From: Bacillota bacterium
Lineage (GTDB): Bacteria; Bacillota_I; Bacilli_A; ML615J-28; CAG-698
Assembly: GCA_023422115.1 (NCBI GenBank)
Contig: JAEZSA010000029.1
Coordinates: forward strand, 1-9,105
Direction: 5' to 3'
DNA: 9,105 bases
The notes under the pieces are model-generated. The model had not been told where the DNA came from. It worked only from the letters and a program-made list of their open reading frames with translations, and searched no databases. Shown here piece by piece: positions 1 through 6,656 of this stretch. Within the stretch, counting starts at the first letter, position 1, and each line of letters starts with the position of its first letter. The position numbers and the translations under genes are program-made.

Positions 1-1
1 G

Positions 2-1474
2 ACAAAATACTTTGCTGATTTTTATCAAAAAGCTGGAGGTAGATTTGACCAAACTGATTATGCAAGATTTAAACTTCGTGTTTATTTCGCAATGCATCCA
101 GAAACTAAATTAGATTTTGAAGAGAGATTTGATAATTTCTACTATAATCGCGCAGGATTCTTTATGCGTGGAATATGGTCAGTTATTACCTTAGGATCAA
201 CGGATTCTGCTGATTACTATCAAATAAGTCGTTTAACAGAAGCGCTTGATTCTTCAACTTTTGGGGGAACGATTATTGAAAATATCATTGTTCGCGGACA
301 TCTATCTTCTTATTTGTTAATTAAAGGATTAATTGCTGTATTATTGTTAATGTATTTCTTGATTGTTTATATATGGACAATTAGAGATGCTTTTAAAACG
401 AGTGTTGAATATGAACAAACCCATGTTAAGGTAAAAGATACGGTGTATTTTAAGAAAATGTATGAAAGCAGTTTTGAATATATTTTATTGCTTCCAGCTA
501 TTTTCACAATAACTTTCATCTCCATCATGCCAATTGTCTTTAGCTTCTTAATTGCTTTTACAAGCTATAGTGGTCAAGCTTCTGATGTTGGATTATTTAA
601 CTGGGTTGGACTTCAAAACTTTACTCGTATCTTTGTTTTTGCTGGAGATATTCCTTTTGGTCAAACATTCTGGAAGGTATTCCTATGGACGATCATATGG
701 GCAGTATTCTCAACAGCGACGGTTTTCTTTGGTGGTTTCTTCCAAGCAGTTATTATTAATAGCGAAAGAGTACCATTAAAGAAGTTTTGGCGGACATTCT
801 TGATTTTACCTTGGGCAATACCTGCAATTATTACCCAAATGGTTTTTGCTAACATTTTCAATGAAAATGGAGTTGTCAATGCTTTTATGGAGAACATCGG
901 TTTGTACGATGTATTTAAAGATTGGGGAATATTAGGGGTTCAATTTTCAGAATTGACAAACAATTGGCAAAAAGCATTCTATTTAGGCTATGATAATATT
1001 CAGTGGTTTTCAAATTCATTCAATCCATGGTTTGTAAGAATAACTTTGATAGTTGTAAACATATGGCTTGGATTCCCATATTATATGGCCTTAATGACAG
1101 GAATTATGGTGGGTATTGATAAGAGTTTGTACGAAGCAGCCGATATTGATGGAGCAGGAAAGCAGCAGAAATTTAAATATATTACTTTTCCTCTGGTGAT
1201 GTACTCAACTGCACCATTACTAGTTATGAGTTTTTCTGGTAACTTCAACAATTTTGGTATGATTTACTTCGTTACCCAAGGAGGTGCTGGAGCTGGAGAT
1301 ATTGCCAATGCTTATGCTGGTGATACGGATATCCTTATTTCATGGATGTATTCGTTAACAGTAAAATATAAGAATTACAATATGGCTTCAGTATTTGCAA
1401 TTTTAATTTTCTTCATCATAGGTTCTCTAGCAGCATGGAATTATTCACAAACGAAGGCATTTAAGGAGGATTAG
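2..1474 (+). CDS. malF: Maltodextrin ABC transporter permease MalF, 5' end outside window
   Basis: Inner channel subunit of a maltose/maltodextrin ABC importer, acting in the cytoplasmic membrane with MalG. The frame is open from base 2, so the first in-window ATG (92) is not the start; 490 residues are visible. Counting from base 2, hydrophobic spans lie near residues 104-125, 160-186, 227-251, 266-286, 344-370, 399-421 and 462-480. The ATPase-docking EAA loop is clear at residues 378-397 (EAADIDGAG, then a Pro; bases 1133 onward). About 100 mostly hydrophilic residues precede the first visible span, including RGIWSVITLG near residue 56. This indicates a long N-terminal region, as in some Gram-positive MalF proteins. 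malG starts 2 bases after the TAG stop, and its ribosome binding site lies inside the end of this gene. Family is clear; maltodextrin as substrate is inferred from the neighbours. Confidence 0.93.
   Translation, partial: TKYFADFYQKAGGRFDQTDYARFKLRVYFAMHPETKLDFEERFDNFYYNRAGFFMRGIWSVITLGSTDSADYYQISRLTEALDSSTFGGTIIENIIVRGHLSSYLLIKGLIAVLLLMYFLIVYIWTIRDAFKTSVEYEQTHVKVKDTVYFKKMYESSFEYILLLPAIFTITFISIMPIVFSFLIAFTSYSGQASDVGLFNWVGLQNFTRIFVFAGDIPFGQTFWKVFLWTIIWAVFSTATVFFGGFFQAVIINSERVPLKKFWRTFLILPWAIPAIITQMVFANIFNENGVVNAFMENIGLYDVFKDWGILGVQFSELTNNWQKAFYLGYDNIQWFSNSFNPWFVRITLIVVNIWLGFPYYMALMTGIMVGIDKSLYEAADIDGAGKQQKFKYITFPLVMYSTAPLLVMSFSGNFNNFGMIYFVTQGGAGAGDIANAYAGDTDILISWMYSLTVKYKNYNMASVFAILIFFIIGSLAAWNYSQTKAFKED
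1463..1470 (+). promoter_or_regulatory. Ribosome binding site of malG
   Basis: AAGGAGGA lies inside the last codons of malF, with 6 to 7 bases before the malG ATG at 1477. It is a near-perfect Shine-Dalgarno sequence. It fixes the malG start and so shows that the N-terminal extension of MalG is probably translated. Confidence 0.85.
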
Positions 1475-1476
1475 AT

Positions 1477-2532
1477 ATGGTACTTAAAATGTTAATTATT
1501 TACTTTGTTTTAGTTCTATATTTTACTGTCGATGCTATTGCTGCTGAAGTCTATGAAAGAAAAGGATATACAAGTTTTAAAGGAGCTTTATGGGGATTGA
1601 TTCCTATTTATGGTATTATCCATGTTTTTCGCGCTCGTGATATTAAATTATATCAGAAAACAGCACTTACAAAGTTCTACAAACCAAAAGAACTTCTAAT
1701 GAAATTCTTAACCTTTGCAGAATTAGTTTTAGTTGCAGTTATCGTTATTGTTCCTGTGATTTATATGGTTGGTTCTTCATTTGCAGCACAAACAGGATTA
1801 CCAACAACCTTCTGGCCAGATACGCTAACATTAAGTAATTATACAAAGTTGTTTAATGAAACAAAATTCCCAGTTTGGTTTACGAATACGCTTATTATTG
1901 CTATCTTAAATACGATTATTGGCGTTGTTTTCATTACAGGTGCTGCTTATGTATTTTCAAGATTTAAATTCAAGGGTAAAAAAGTTGGTTTGATTACGAT
2001 TCTAGTACTTCAAGTATTCCCAGGATTTATGGGTTTAATTGCGATGTTTACCTTATTTGAAGTATTTGGATTATTAGGAAAACCAACTGCATTAACCATT
2101 TTATATGTAGGTGGTGCAGTACCATTTAATCTATGGTTGATTAAAGGATACCTGCAACAAATTCCAAAAGATCTAGATGAATCAGCGATGTTAGATGGAG
2201 CAAATAAAATGCAAATTTTCTTTAAGATTATTTTGCCATTATCAGTTCCAATTCTATCTTTCGTAGCTGTTAGTATGTTTATGTCTCCATGGATGGATTA
2301 CATGCTACCTAAGTTTTTACTGGATGTCAATGTAAGTGGTGGTGCAGAAAATATCAAAGAGCAATGGACCTTAGCAGTGGGATTATTTGAAATGATTGCT
2401 GGTGCTGATAAACAAAGCTATACAACATTTGCAGCTGGATCAATGATTATTGCAGCTCCAATTACTATTCTTTATATGGTGTTCCAACGATTCCTAATTC
2501 AAGGAATTACAGCAGGTGCTACAAAAGGATAA
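1477..2532 (+). CDS. malG: Maltodextrin ABC transporter permease MalG with N-terminal extension
   Basis: Second membrane subunit of the maltodextrin importer, 351 residues. The start is fixed by AAGGAGG at 1463-1469, seven bases before the ATG, within the end of malF. The EAA loop begins at residue 235 (ESAMLDGAN, then FFKIILPLSVPIL), which closely matches MalG-type loops. The usual MalG core begins near residue 76 with a span at 80-99. The outer segment LPTTFWPDTLTLSNY and a further four or five spans follow. About 75 extra residues precede the core: a hydrophobic helix at 5-23, then a second apolar stretch at 36-51 and a basic segment. Family members are usually near 280-300 residues, so this is long. 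Translation is probably coupled to malF. A hairpin follows the stop codon by about 10 bases. Confidence 0.93.
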   Translation: MVLKMLIIYFVLVLYFTVDAIAAEVYERKGYTSFKGALWGLIPIYGIIHVFRARDIKLYQKTALTKFYKPKELLMKFLTFAELVLVAVIVIVPVIYMVGSSFAAQTGLPTTFWPDTLTLSNYTKLFNETKFPVWFTNTLIIAILNTIIGVVFITGAAYVFSRFKFKGKKVGLITILVLQVFPGFMGLIAMFTLFEVFGLLGKPTALTILYVGGAVPFNLWLIKGYLQQIPKDLDESAMLDGANKMQIFFKIILPLSVPILSFVAVSMFMSPWMDYMLPKFLLDVNVSGGAENIKEQWTLAVGLFEMIAGADKQSYTTFAAGSMIIAAPITILYMVFQRFLIQGITAGATKG

Positions 2533-2542
2533 AAAGAGACAT

Positions 2543-2580
2543 ATTAATAGGCATGAGATTTCATCATGCCTATTAATTTT
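2543..2580 (+). terminator. Intercistronic hairpin between malG and the glucosidase gene
   Basis: A perfect 14-bp inverted repeat: ATTAATAGGCATGA (2543-2556), loop GATTTCA (2557-2563), TCATGCCTATTAAT (2564-2577). Only four T residues follow (2577-2580) before GAAAATA, so the tail is weak for an intrinsic terminator. It starts 10 bases after the malG stop and ends 22 bases before the next start codon. Its role may be partial termination inside the operon, protection of the upstream transporter mRNA from 3' decay, or both. I see no convincing promoter between it and the next gene, which argues for read-through. Confidence 0.7.
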
Positions 2581-2593
2581 GAAAATATTAAAT

Positions 2594-2598
2594 GGTGA
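2594..2598 (+). promoter_or_regulatory. Weak ribosome binding site of the GH13 gene
   Basis: GGTGA sits only four bases before the ATG at 2603. It is poor compared with the malG site and suggests lower translation of the glucosidase. It still favours 2603 over the GTG at 2516, which overlaps malG and would have to read through the hairpin. Confidence 0.5.
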
Positions 2599-2602
2599 AT
2601 TT

Positions 2603-4282
2603 ATGAATAAATGGTGGAAAAAAGCATTTGGATATCAAATCTATATTCGAAGTTTTAAGGATTCAAATCAAGATGGAATTGGTGATATTCGAGGAATTAT
2701 AGAAAAATTAGATTACCTATCTTATCTAGGAATTAACCTTATTTGGATATGTCCCTTTTTTCAATCTCCAATGGATGACAATGGTTATGATGTAAGTGAT
2801 TTTTATGATATTAGTAGTGATTATGGTGATATGCAGGATCTGAAAGAGTTAATCCTAAAAGCTCATGAAAAGAATATCCGAATTATTATTGACCTAATTC
2901 TAAATCAAACCTCTGATGAACATCATTGGTTCCAAGAAAGTAGAAAGTCAAAAGATAATCCTTATCGAGATTACTACATTTGGGCACCACCTCGTTATAT
3001 TGATGGAGAAAGAGTAGAACCAACCAATTGGGCTTCCTTCTTTGGTGGTAGTTGTTGGGAATATGATTCATTAACAAATGAATATTACATGAAGATATTT
3101 TCACGTAAGATGCCAGATTTAAATTGGAAAAATCCAAAGGTGCGTGAAGAAATTGTTTCCATGGCAACGTATTGGCTTGATTTAGGAATTGATGGCTTTC
3201 GTCTAGATGCTGTTGCTCACTTAGGAAAATCTGATTTTATTGATTCCACCTACCAAACAAATGAAAAATATAAGCCAGAATGGGAAAAATATTCTAATTT
3301 ACCTGTTGTGCACGATTATTTAAAAGAATTAAACGTTAAAGTATTTTCAAAATATGACATTATAACAATTGGTGAAGTTGGGGGACGTGCTTTAGTACAG
3401 GATGCTTTACTCTATGTTAGTCCAAAAAGAAAAGAATTAAATATGGTTTTCAACTTTGATCACAACTGGTGTAATAATGGTTGGAACCGAAAAAAAGAAG
3501 AAAAGCTAAAAATTAATGTTTCACAAATGAAAGAAATTTTTAATAAATGGCAAACTGGTTTACAGGGAAAAGGATGGAATGCTATTTATTGGCTAAATCA
3601 TGATCAACCTCGCGTGGCAAGTCATTATGGGGATTATGATTATTTTAATGAAAGTACGAAAATGCTGGCAATTTGTATGTATTTTATGTGGGGAACTCCG
3701 TTTATTTATAATGGAGAAGAGATTGGGATGACAAATCCAAAGTTTAGATCAATTGAAGATTTTAAAGATGTTTCAATCCATAATCAGTATCGAATCAATG
3801 TTTTAGAAAACAAACAAAACCCCAATGATTTTATAGATTATGTCTCTTATAGTACAAGAGACAATGCTCGTACAATCATGCAATGGTCTCGAGATAAATA
3901 TGCAGGTTTTGGAAAAGCAAAACCTTGGAATATGATTAATGAGAATTATCATACAATCAATGTACAAGATGAAATGGAAGATAAGGATTCTATTTTAAAT
4001 TTTTATCGAAAAGTAATTGATATTCGCTTAAATAGTGAGTATAATAACGTGATTGCTTTAGGAAAGTACCAACAATTAGTAAAAGAACATTCGCAATTGT
4101 ATCTTTATTTGCGTCAATATCGAAAGAAAAAAATATTGGTTGTTTGTAATTTAACAAATGAAAAAGTTGAAATAGATGAATTAGAATATAGAATTAAGAA
4201 AATAATTATATCAAATTATAAACGAAAGGAAATTCCTCAAGAATTTGCTCCTTATGAAGCAATTGTTTTGGAAGTTGAATAA
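2603..4282 (+). CDS. GH13 alpha-glucosidase (oligo-1,6-glucosidase/alpha-glucosidase type)
   Basis: Cytoplasmic glycoside hydrolase, 559 residues, the usual length for this group, predicted to release glucose from imported malto-oligosaccharides. The start at ATG 2603 places AFGYQIYIRSF where the family begins; a GTG-led reading from 2516 would overlap malG. Visible: a Ca-site-like D20-N22-D24-I26-D28 loop, GYD at 61-63, region II DGFRLDAV with R200 and nucleophile D202, acid/base E258 in GEVGG, and region IV NHDQPR with H333 and D334. The barrel runs to roughly residue 480, followed by a beta-rich C-terminal domain. Ala203 after the nucleophile resembles alpha-1,4-acting enzymes, whereas oligo-1,6-glucosidases usually have Val; substrate choice is therefore inferred. 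Oddity: region I reads DLILNQTS, with Gln102 where nearly all family members have His. Trehalose-6-phosphate hydrolase is a less likely alternative. It lies four bases upstream of malQ. Confidence 0.9.
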   Translation: MNKWWKKAFGYQIYIRSFKDSNQDGIGDIRGIIEKLDYLSYLGINLIWICPFFQSPMDDNGYDVSDFYDISSDYGDMQDLKELILKAHEKNIRIIIDLILNQTSDEHHWFQESRKSKDNPYRDYYIWAPPRYIDGERVEPTNWASFFGGSCWEYDSLTNEYYMKIFSRKMPDLNWKNPKVREEIVSMATYWLDLGIDGFRLDAVAHLGKSDFIDSTYQTNEKYKPEWEKYSNLPVVHDYLKELNVKVFSKYDIITIGEVGGRALVQDALLYVSPKRKELNMVFNFDHNWCNNGWNRKKEEKLKINVSQMKEIFNKWQTGLQGKGWNAIYWLNHDQPRVASHYGDYDYFNESTKMLAICMYFMWGTPFIYNGEEIGMTNPKFRSIEDFKDVSIHNQYRINVLENKQNPNDFIDYVSYSTRDNARTIMQWSRDKYAGFGKAKPWNMINENYHTINVQDEMEDKDSILNFYRKVIDIRLNSEYNNVIALGKYQQLVKEHSQLYLYLRQYRKKKILVVCNLTNEKVEIDELEYRIKKIIISNYKRKEIPQEFAPYEAIVLEVE

Positions 4283-4286
4283 CATT

Positions 4287-5762
4287 ATGCGAGGTAGTGG
4301 AATTTTATTGCATATTAGTAGTTTACCGAGTCCTTATGGAATTGGAACTATTGGTAAAAGTGCTTATCAATTTATTGATTTTTTAGTGAAAGCAGGTCAA
4401 AAATATTGGCAAGTATTGCCATTGGGACCAACCTCTTATGGAGATTCGCCATATCAAACTTTCTCAGCTTTTGCTGGTAATCCTTATTTTATCGATCTGG
4501 ATACCTTGATAGCAGAAGGACTTTTAGAACGTCAAGATCTTCAATCATTACCTTTAATTGACAATCCACGACGAGTTGATTTTGAGAAAATTTATAAGAC
4601 TCGCTTTTATATTTTGGAGAAAGCGTATGATCGTTTTGTTAGAAAAGGTGACTTAACAGCATGTAATCGGTTTATTGATGAGAATAAATTTTGGCTCGAA
4701 GATTATGCTTTATTTATGGCAATTAAGTCTATGAATGTAGAAGGTAATTGGTTTGGTTGGAGTGAATTGTATCGCACAAGAAATAAAGAAACAATGGAAT
4801 GTTTTAAGAAAAATCATAAAGGTAAAATTGAATTTTGGTATTTTATTCAATATAAATTCTTTGAACAATGGCTAAAACTAAAGCAATATGCAAATGATCA
4901 TGGAATTCAAATTATTGGCGATATGCCTATCTATGTTGCTTATGATTCTAGTGACGTGTGGGCTAATCCAAAATATTGGCAACTAGATGAAAATCTAATC
5001 CCGAAAGTCGTTGCAGGCGTACCACCAGATTATTTTGCTCGTACAGGTCAATTGTGGGGGAATCCCATTTATGATTATCGATTGATGGAAAAAGAAGGTT
5101 ATTCATGGTGGATTCAGCGAATTGAAGAATCGTTTAAAATATACGATGTTGTTCGTATTGACCATTTTCGTGGTTTTGAATCTTATTATGCTATCAAGTA
5201 CACCGATAAAACAGCAGAATTTGGAAAATGGGTAAAAGGTCCAGGATATTCTTTATTCAAAAAAATCAAAGAGAAACTTGGAGATTTACCAATTATCGCA
5301 GAAGACTTGGGATTCTTAACTCCTGAAGTATATCAATTACTTCATGAGACAAGATATCCAGGAATGAAAATATTACAATTTGGTTTTGATCCAAATAGTG
5401 ATAGTGAATATCTTCCTCATAATTATTCAAAAAATTCAATTGCTTATACAGGAACCCATGATAATAAAACACTAAAAGATTGGTTAGCATCTATTAGTGA
5501 TGAAGAAAAAGAATTTTGCTTCGATTATGCCAACATCAATCATGAAACAGAAGCAGTAAATAAACTAATTAAGTGCGCTTTAGCTTCTCCAAGTGAAACT
5601 GTGATTATTCCTTTTACTGATTATCTTGAATTGGGAGAAGAAGCACGATTTAATATCCCTTCTACTTTAGGTAATAATTGGGTTTGGCGTATGGTAAAAG
5701 CTGATTTAACAGAATCATTACAAAAAAGAATTTTAAAAAACACAAAAATCTATAAACGATAA
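4287..5762 (+). CDS. malQ: 4-alpha-glucanotransferase (amylomaltase, GH77)
   Basis: Cytoplasmic disproportionating enzyme that moves alpha-1,4-glucan segments between malto-oligosaccharides and releases glucose, making short oligomers usable. The 491 residues match the family's usual length of about 500. The N-terminus RGSGILLHISSLPSPYG and the stretch LPLGPTSYGDSPYQ are GH77 signatures. Catalytic residues are visible: nucleophile D292 in VRIDHFRGF, acid/base E339 in IAEDLG and D392 in TGTHDN. The 250s-loop stretch RTGQLWGNPIYDY is present. ATG 4287 is chosen because the family starts here; TTG 4245 would add 14 unrelated residues inside the preceding gene. It begins four bases after the glucosidase stop. 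Its only Shine-Dalgarno candidate, GGAAG at 4270-4274, is 12 bases away, so translational coupling is likely. It is the last gene of the operon, ending directly at a terminator. Confidence 0.96.
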   Translation: MRGSGILLHISSLPSPYGIGTIGKSAYQFIDFLVKAGQKYWQVLPLGPTSYGDSPYQTFSAFAGNPYFIDLDTLIAEGLLERQDLQSLPLIDNPRRVDFEKIYKTRFYILEKAYDRFVRKGDLTACNRFIDENKFWLEDYALFMAIKSMNVEGNWFGWSELYRTRNKETMECFKKNHKGKIEFWYFIQYKFFEQWLKLKQYANDHGIQIIGDMPIYVAYDSSDVWANPKYWQLDENLIPKVVAGVPPDYFARTGQLWGNPIYDYRLMEKEGYSWWIQRIEESFKIYDVVRIDHFRGFESYYAIKYTDKTAEFGKWVKGPGYSLFKKIKEKLGDLPIIAEDLGFLTPEVYQLLHETRYPGMKILQFGFDPNSDSEYLPHNYSKNSIAYTGTHDNKTLKDWLASISDEEKEFCFDYANINHETEAVNKLIKCALASPSETVIIPFTDYLELGEEARFNIPSTLGNNWVWRMVKADLTESLQKRILKNTKIYKR

Positions 5763-5792
5763 AAAAATAAGAGTAGGAATACTCTTATTTTT
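5763..5792. terminator. Bidirectional terminator between malQ and the Ntn hydrolase gene
   Basis: Thirteen-bp perfect stem AAAAATAAGAGTA (5763-5775), loop GGAA (5776-5779), TACTCTTATTTTT (5780-5792). It gives a T-rich tail on both strands. It begins immediately after the malQ TAA, and the TAA stop of the convergent - strand gene (5785-5787) lies inside the right arm. One element therefore ends both transcripts. Confidence 0.88.
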
Positions 5793-6504
5793 CATTAGCA
5801 TGTAAGTTTTTCTTTTTGACCCAAATGGTTTCTTCAGGTTTAATAACCAAAATATCAATAGGACCCCCAACGGTCTTTAACCTATTTTGAAATGACATGG
5901 TATCAGTAGTAGTTTTAATCGCAAATTCAGCAAAATTAATTGCATCTTGAAGATTAAATAGATTCCATGCAATATCAAATTGAGGAATTTCAATCAAACG
6001 ATTATCATTTTTGGAGAATGTTTTTGTTAGTAGTTTTGTTAGAATATCCATTTCTCCTTGCCAAATAGCTCCTTGATTGAGATTATCGAATTTACGATAT
6101 TTCTTATCAAATGTATTGACATCATATAATCTTTGCTCGTAATGGTTCTCGTTTTTTTGATAACCAACCACAAAGAAAACAGTATGAAGGCTTGGAGCAA
6201 GGGTAGAGAAATAATCGATCAGCATTTGAGGCATGGCATCGATTGAAGTGTCTTTTGTAATTTTATTTAATAAGAATTCTTCAATAAAACCTGCAATGGG
6301 TCTTCCATTGATGGAAGAATCGCCACAAGTAGCAAGACCAACTTTATTCGGGCATAGAAATGTTTTGTTGGTAGTATCGGTAATATTCGTACCAACATGA
6401 ACAATTTCTCTAATTTCTGTTTTAATATTATTATTATAGGTAGAACGACTATCACTTGCAAGAACAATTCCTTCGTGAACATGAACACAAATAATTAATG
6501 ACAT
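5785..6504 (-). CDS. Proteasome-like Ntn hydrolase with candidate N-terminal Ser nucleophile
   Basis: A 239-residue protein of the proteasome/HslV/Anbu-type N-terminal nucleophile hydrolase superfamily, probably a cytoplasmic peptidase or amidase; substrate unknown. The N-terminus MSLIICVHVHEGIVLASDSRST follows the beta-strand, turn and (A/G)SDSR pattern of bacterial proteasome-like subunits. Removal of Met1 would expose Ser2 as nucleophile. Asp18 fits proteasome Asp17. Lys47, before a TFL strand, fits Lys33 after an insertion of about 13 residues, and ATCGDSS fits the conserved AG..GD turn. The C-terminal GGPIDILVIKPEE resembles the last core strands of proteasome beta subunits. The start is set by AAGGTGGAGG, six bases upstream. 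No ATPase partner (HslU, Mpa/ARC) is nearby. It is divergent from the membrane LRR gene and shares a terminator with malQ. The fold call is fairly firm; the exact family and activity are not. Confidence 0.78.
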   Translation of the reverse strand: MSLIICVHVHEGIVLASDSRSTYNNNIKTEIREIVHVGTNITDTTNKTFLCPNKVGLATCGDSSINGRPIAGFIEEFLLNKITKDTSIDAMPQMLIDYFSTLAPSLHTVFFVVGYQKNENHYEQRLYDVNTFDKKYRKFDNLNQGAIWQGEMDILTKLLTKTFSKNDNRLIEIPQFDIAWNLFNLQDAINFAEFAIKTTTDTMSFQNRLKTVGGPIDILVIKPEETIWVKKKNLHANEK

Positions 6505-6510
6505 AATATA

Positions 6511-6520
6511 CCTCCACCTT
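6511..6520 (-). promoter_or_regulatory. Ribosome binding site of the Ntn hydrolase gene
   Basis: On the - strand this reads AAGGTGGAGG, six bases before the ATG whose complement is at 6502-6504. It is strong and fixes the start, and hence the Ser directly after Met. Confidence 0.85.
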
Positions 6521-6522
6521 TT

Positions 6523-6550
6523 ATTTTAACTTCTATTAGGAAATAGTCAA
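6523..6550 (-). promoter_or_regulatory. Possible sigma-A promoter of the Ntn hydrolase gene
   Basis: On the - strand, TTGACT (complement of 6545-6550) and TAAAAT (complement of 6523-6528) are 16 bases apart. Both are close to consensus. Initiation would fall near 6516, leaving a leader of only about a dozen bases and possibly cutting into the Shine-Dalgarno sequence. That makes the call tentative. Confidence 0.42.
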
Positions 6551-6554
6551 GTAG

Positions 6555-6579
6555 AAAAAAACAAATTTTAATAAAAAAA
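6555..6579 (+). promoter_or_regulatory. A-tracts upstream of the LRR gene promoter (UP-element-like)
   Basis: A7 at 6555-6561, AAATTTTAA at 6563-6571 and A7 at 6573-6579 are centred about nine bases apart and end against the -35 box. Such tracts can bend DNA and contact the RNA polymerase alpha subunits. In AT-rich genomes they also arise by chance, so the role is inferred. Confidence 0.4.
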
Positions 6580-6608
6580 TTGCTAGTTAATAATTGATAT
6601 GATATAAT
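6580..6608 (+). promoter_or_regulatory. Extended -10 promoter of the membrane LRR gene
   Basis: A -35 box TTGCTA (6580-6585) and a perfect -10 TATAAT (6603-6608) are separated by 17 bases. TG at 6600-6601, one base before the -10, makes it an extended -10 promoter. Expected initiation is near 6615, giving a leader of about 40 bases before the ATG at 6657. Confidence 0.8.
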
Positions 6609-6645
6609 TAAAAAAAAGTTGATTGAAACTTTTAAGTCATATGTT

Positions 6646-6651
6646 AAGGAG
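6646..6651 (+). promoter_or_regulatory. Ribosome binding site of the membrane LRR gene
   Basis: AAGGAG lies five bases before ATG 6657. This favours ATG 6657 over the adjoining TTG at 6654. Confidence 0.8.
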
Positions 6652-6656
6652 ATTTG

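Noticed and set aside
92..94. ATG at 92 as the malF start
   Set aside because: The frame is open back to base 2, the upstream codons give a protein-like sequence, and there is no Shine-Dalgarno sequence before 92. The true start is outside the window.
661..897. Reading frames opposite or within malF (552-779 + strand, 661-897 - strand)
   Set aside because: They lie wholly inside a well-supported permease gene, have no ribosome binding site and show no recognisable protein features.
2516..2602. GTG start giving the glucosidase 29 more residues
   Set aside because: It overlaps the end of malG, reads through the 14-bp hairpin and adds residues with no family match. ATG 2603 fits the family start.
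2886..3167. - strand reading frame opposite the glucosidase gene
   Set aside because: Shadow of conserved GH13 coding sequence; low-quality composition and no start signals.
5293..5490. - strand reading frame opposite malQ
   Set aside because: It lies over the GH77 catalytic region and has no ribosome binding site or domain signal.
6267..6488. Second - strand frame inside the Ntn hydrolase gene
   Set aside because: Shifted-frame shadow; the Ntn frame has the strong ribosome binding site and conserved motifs.
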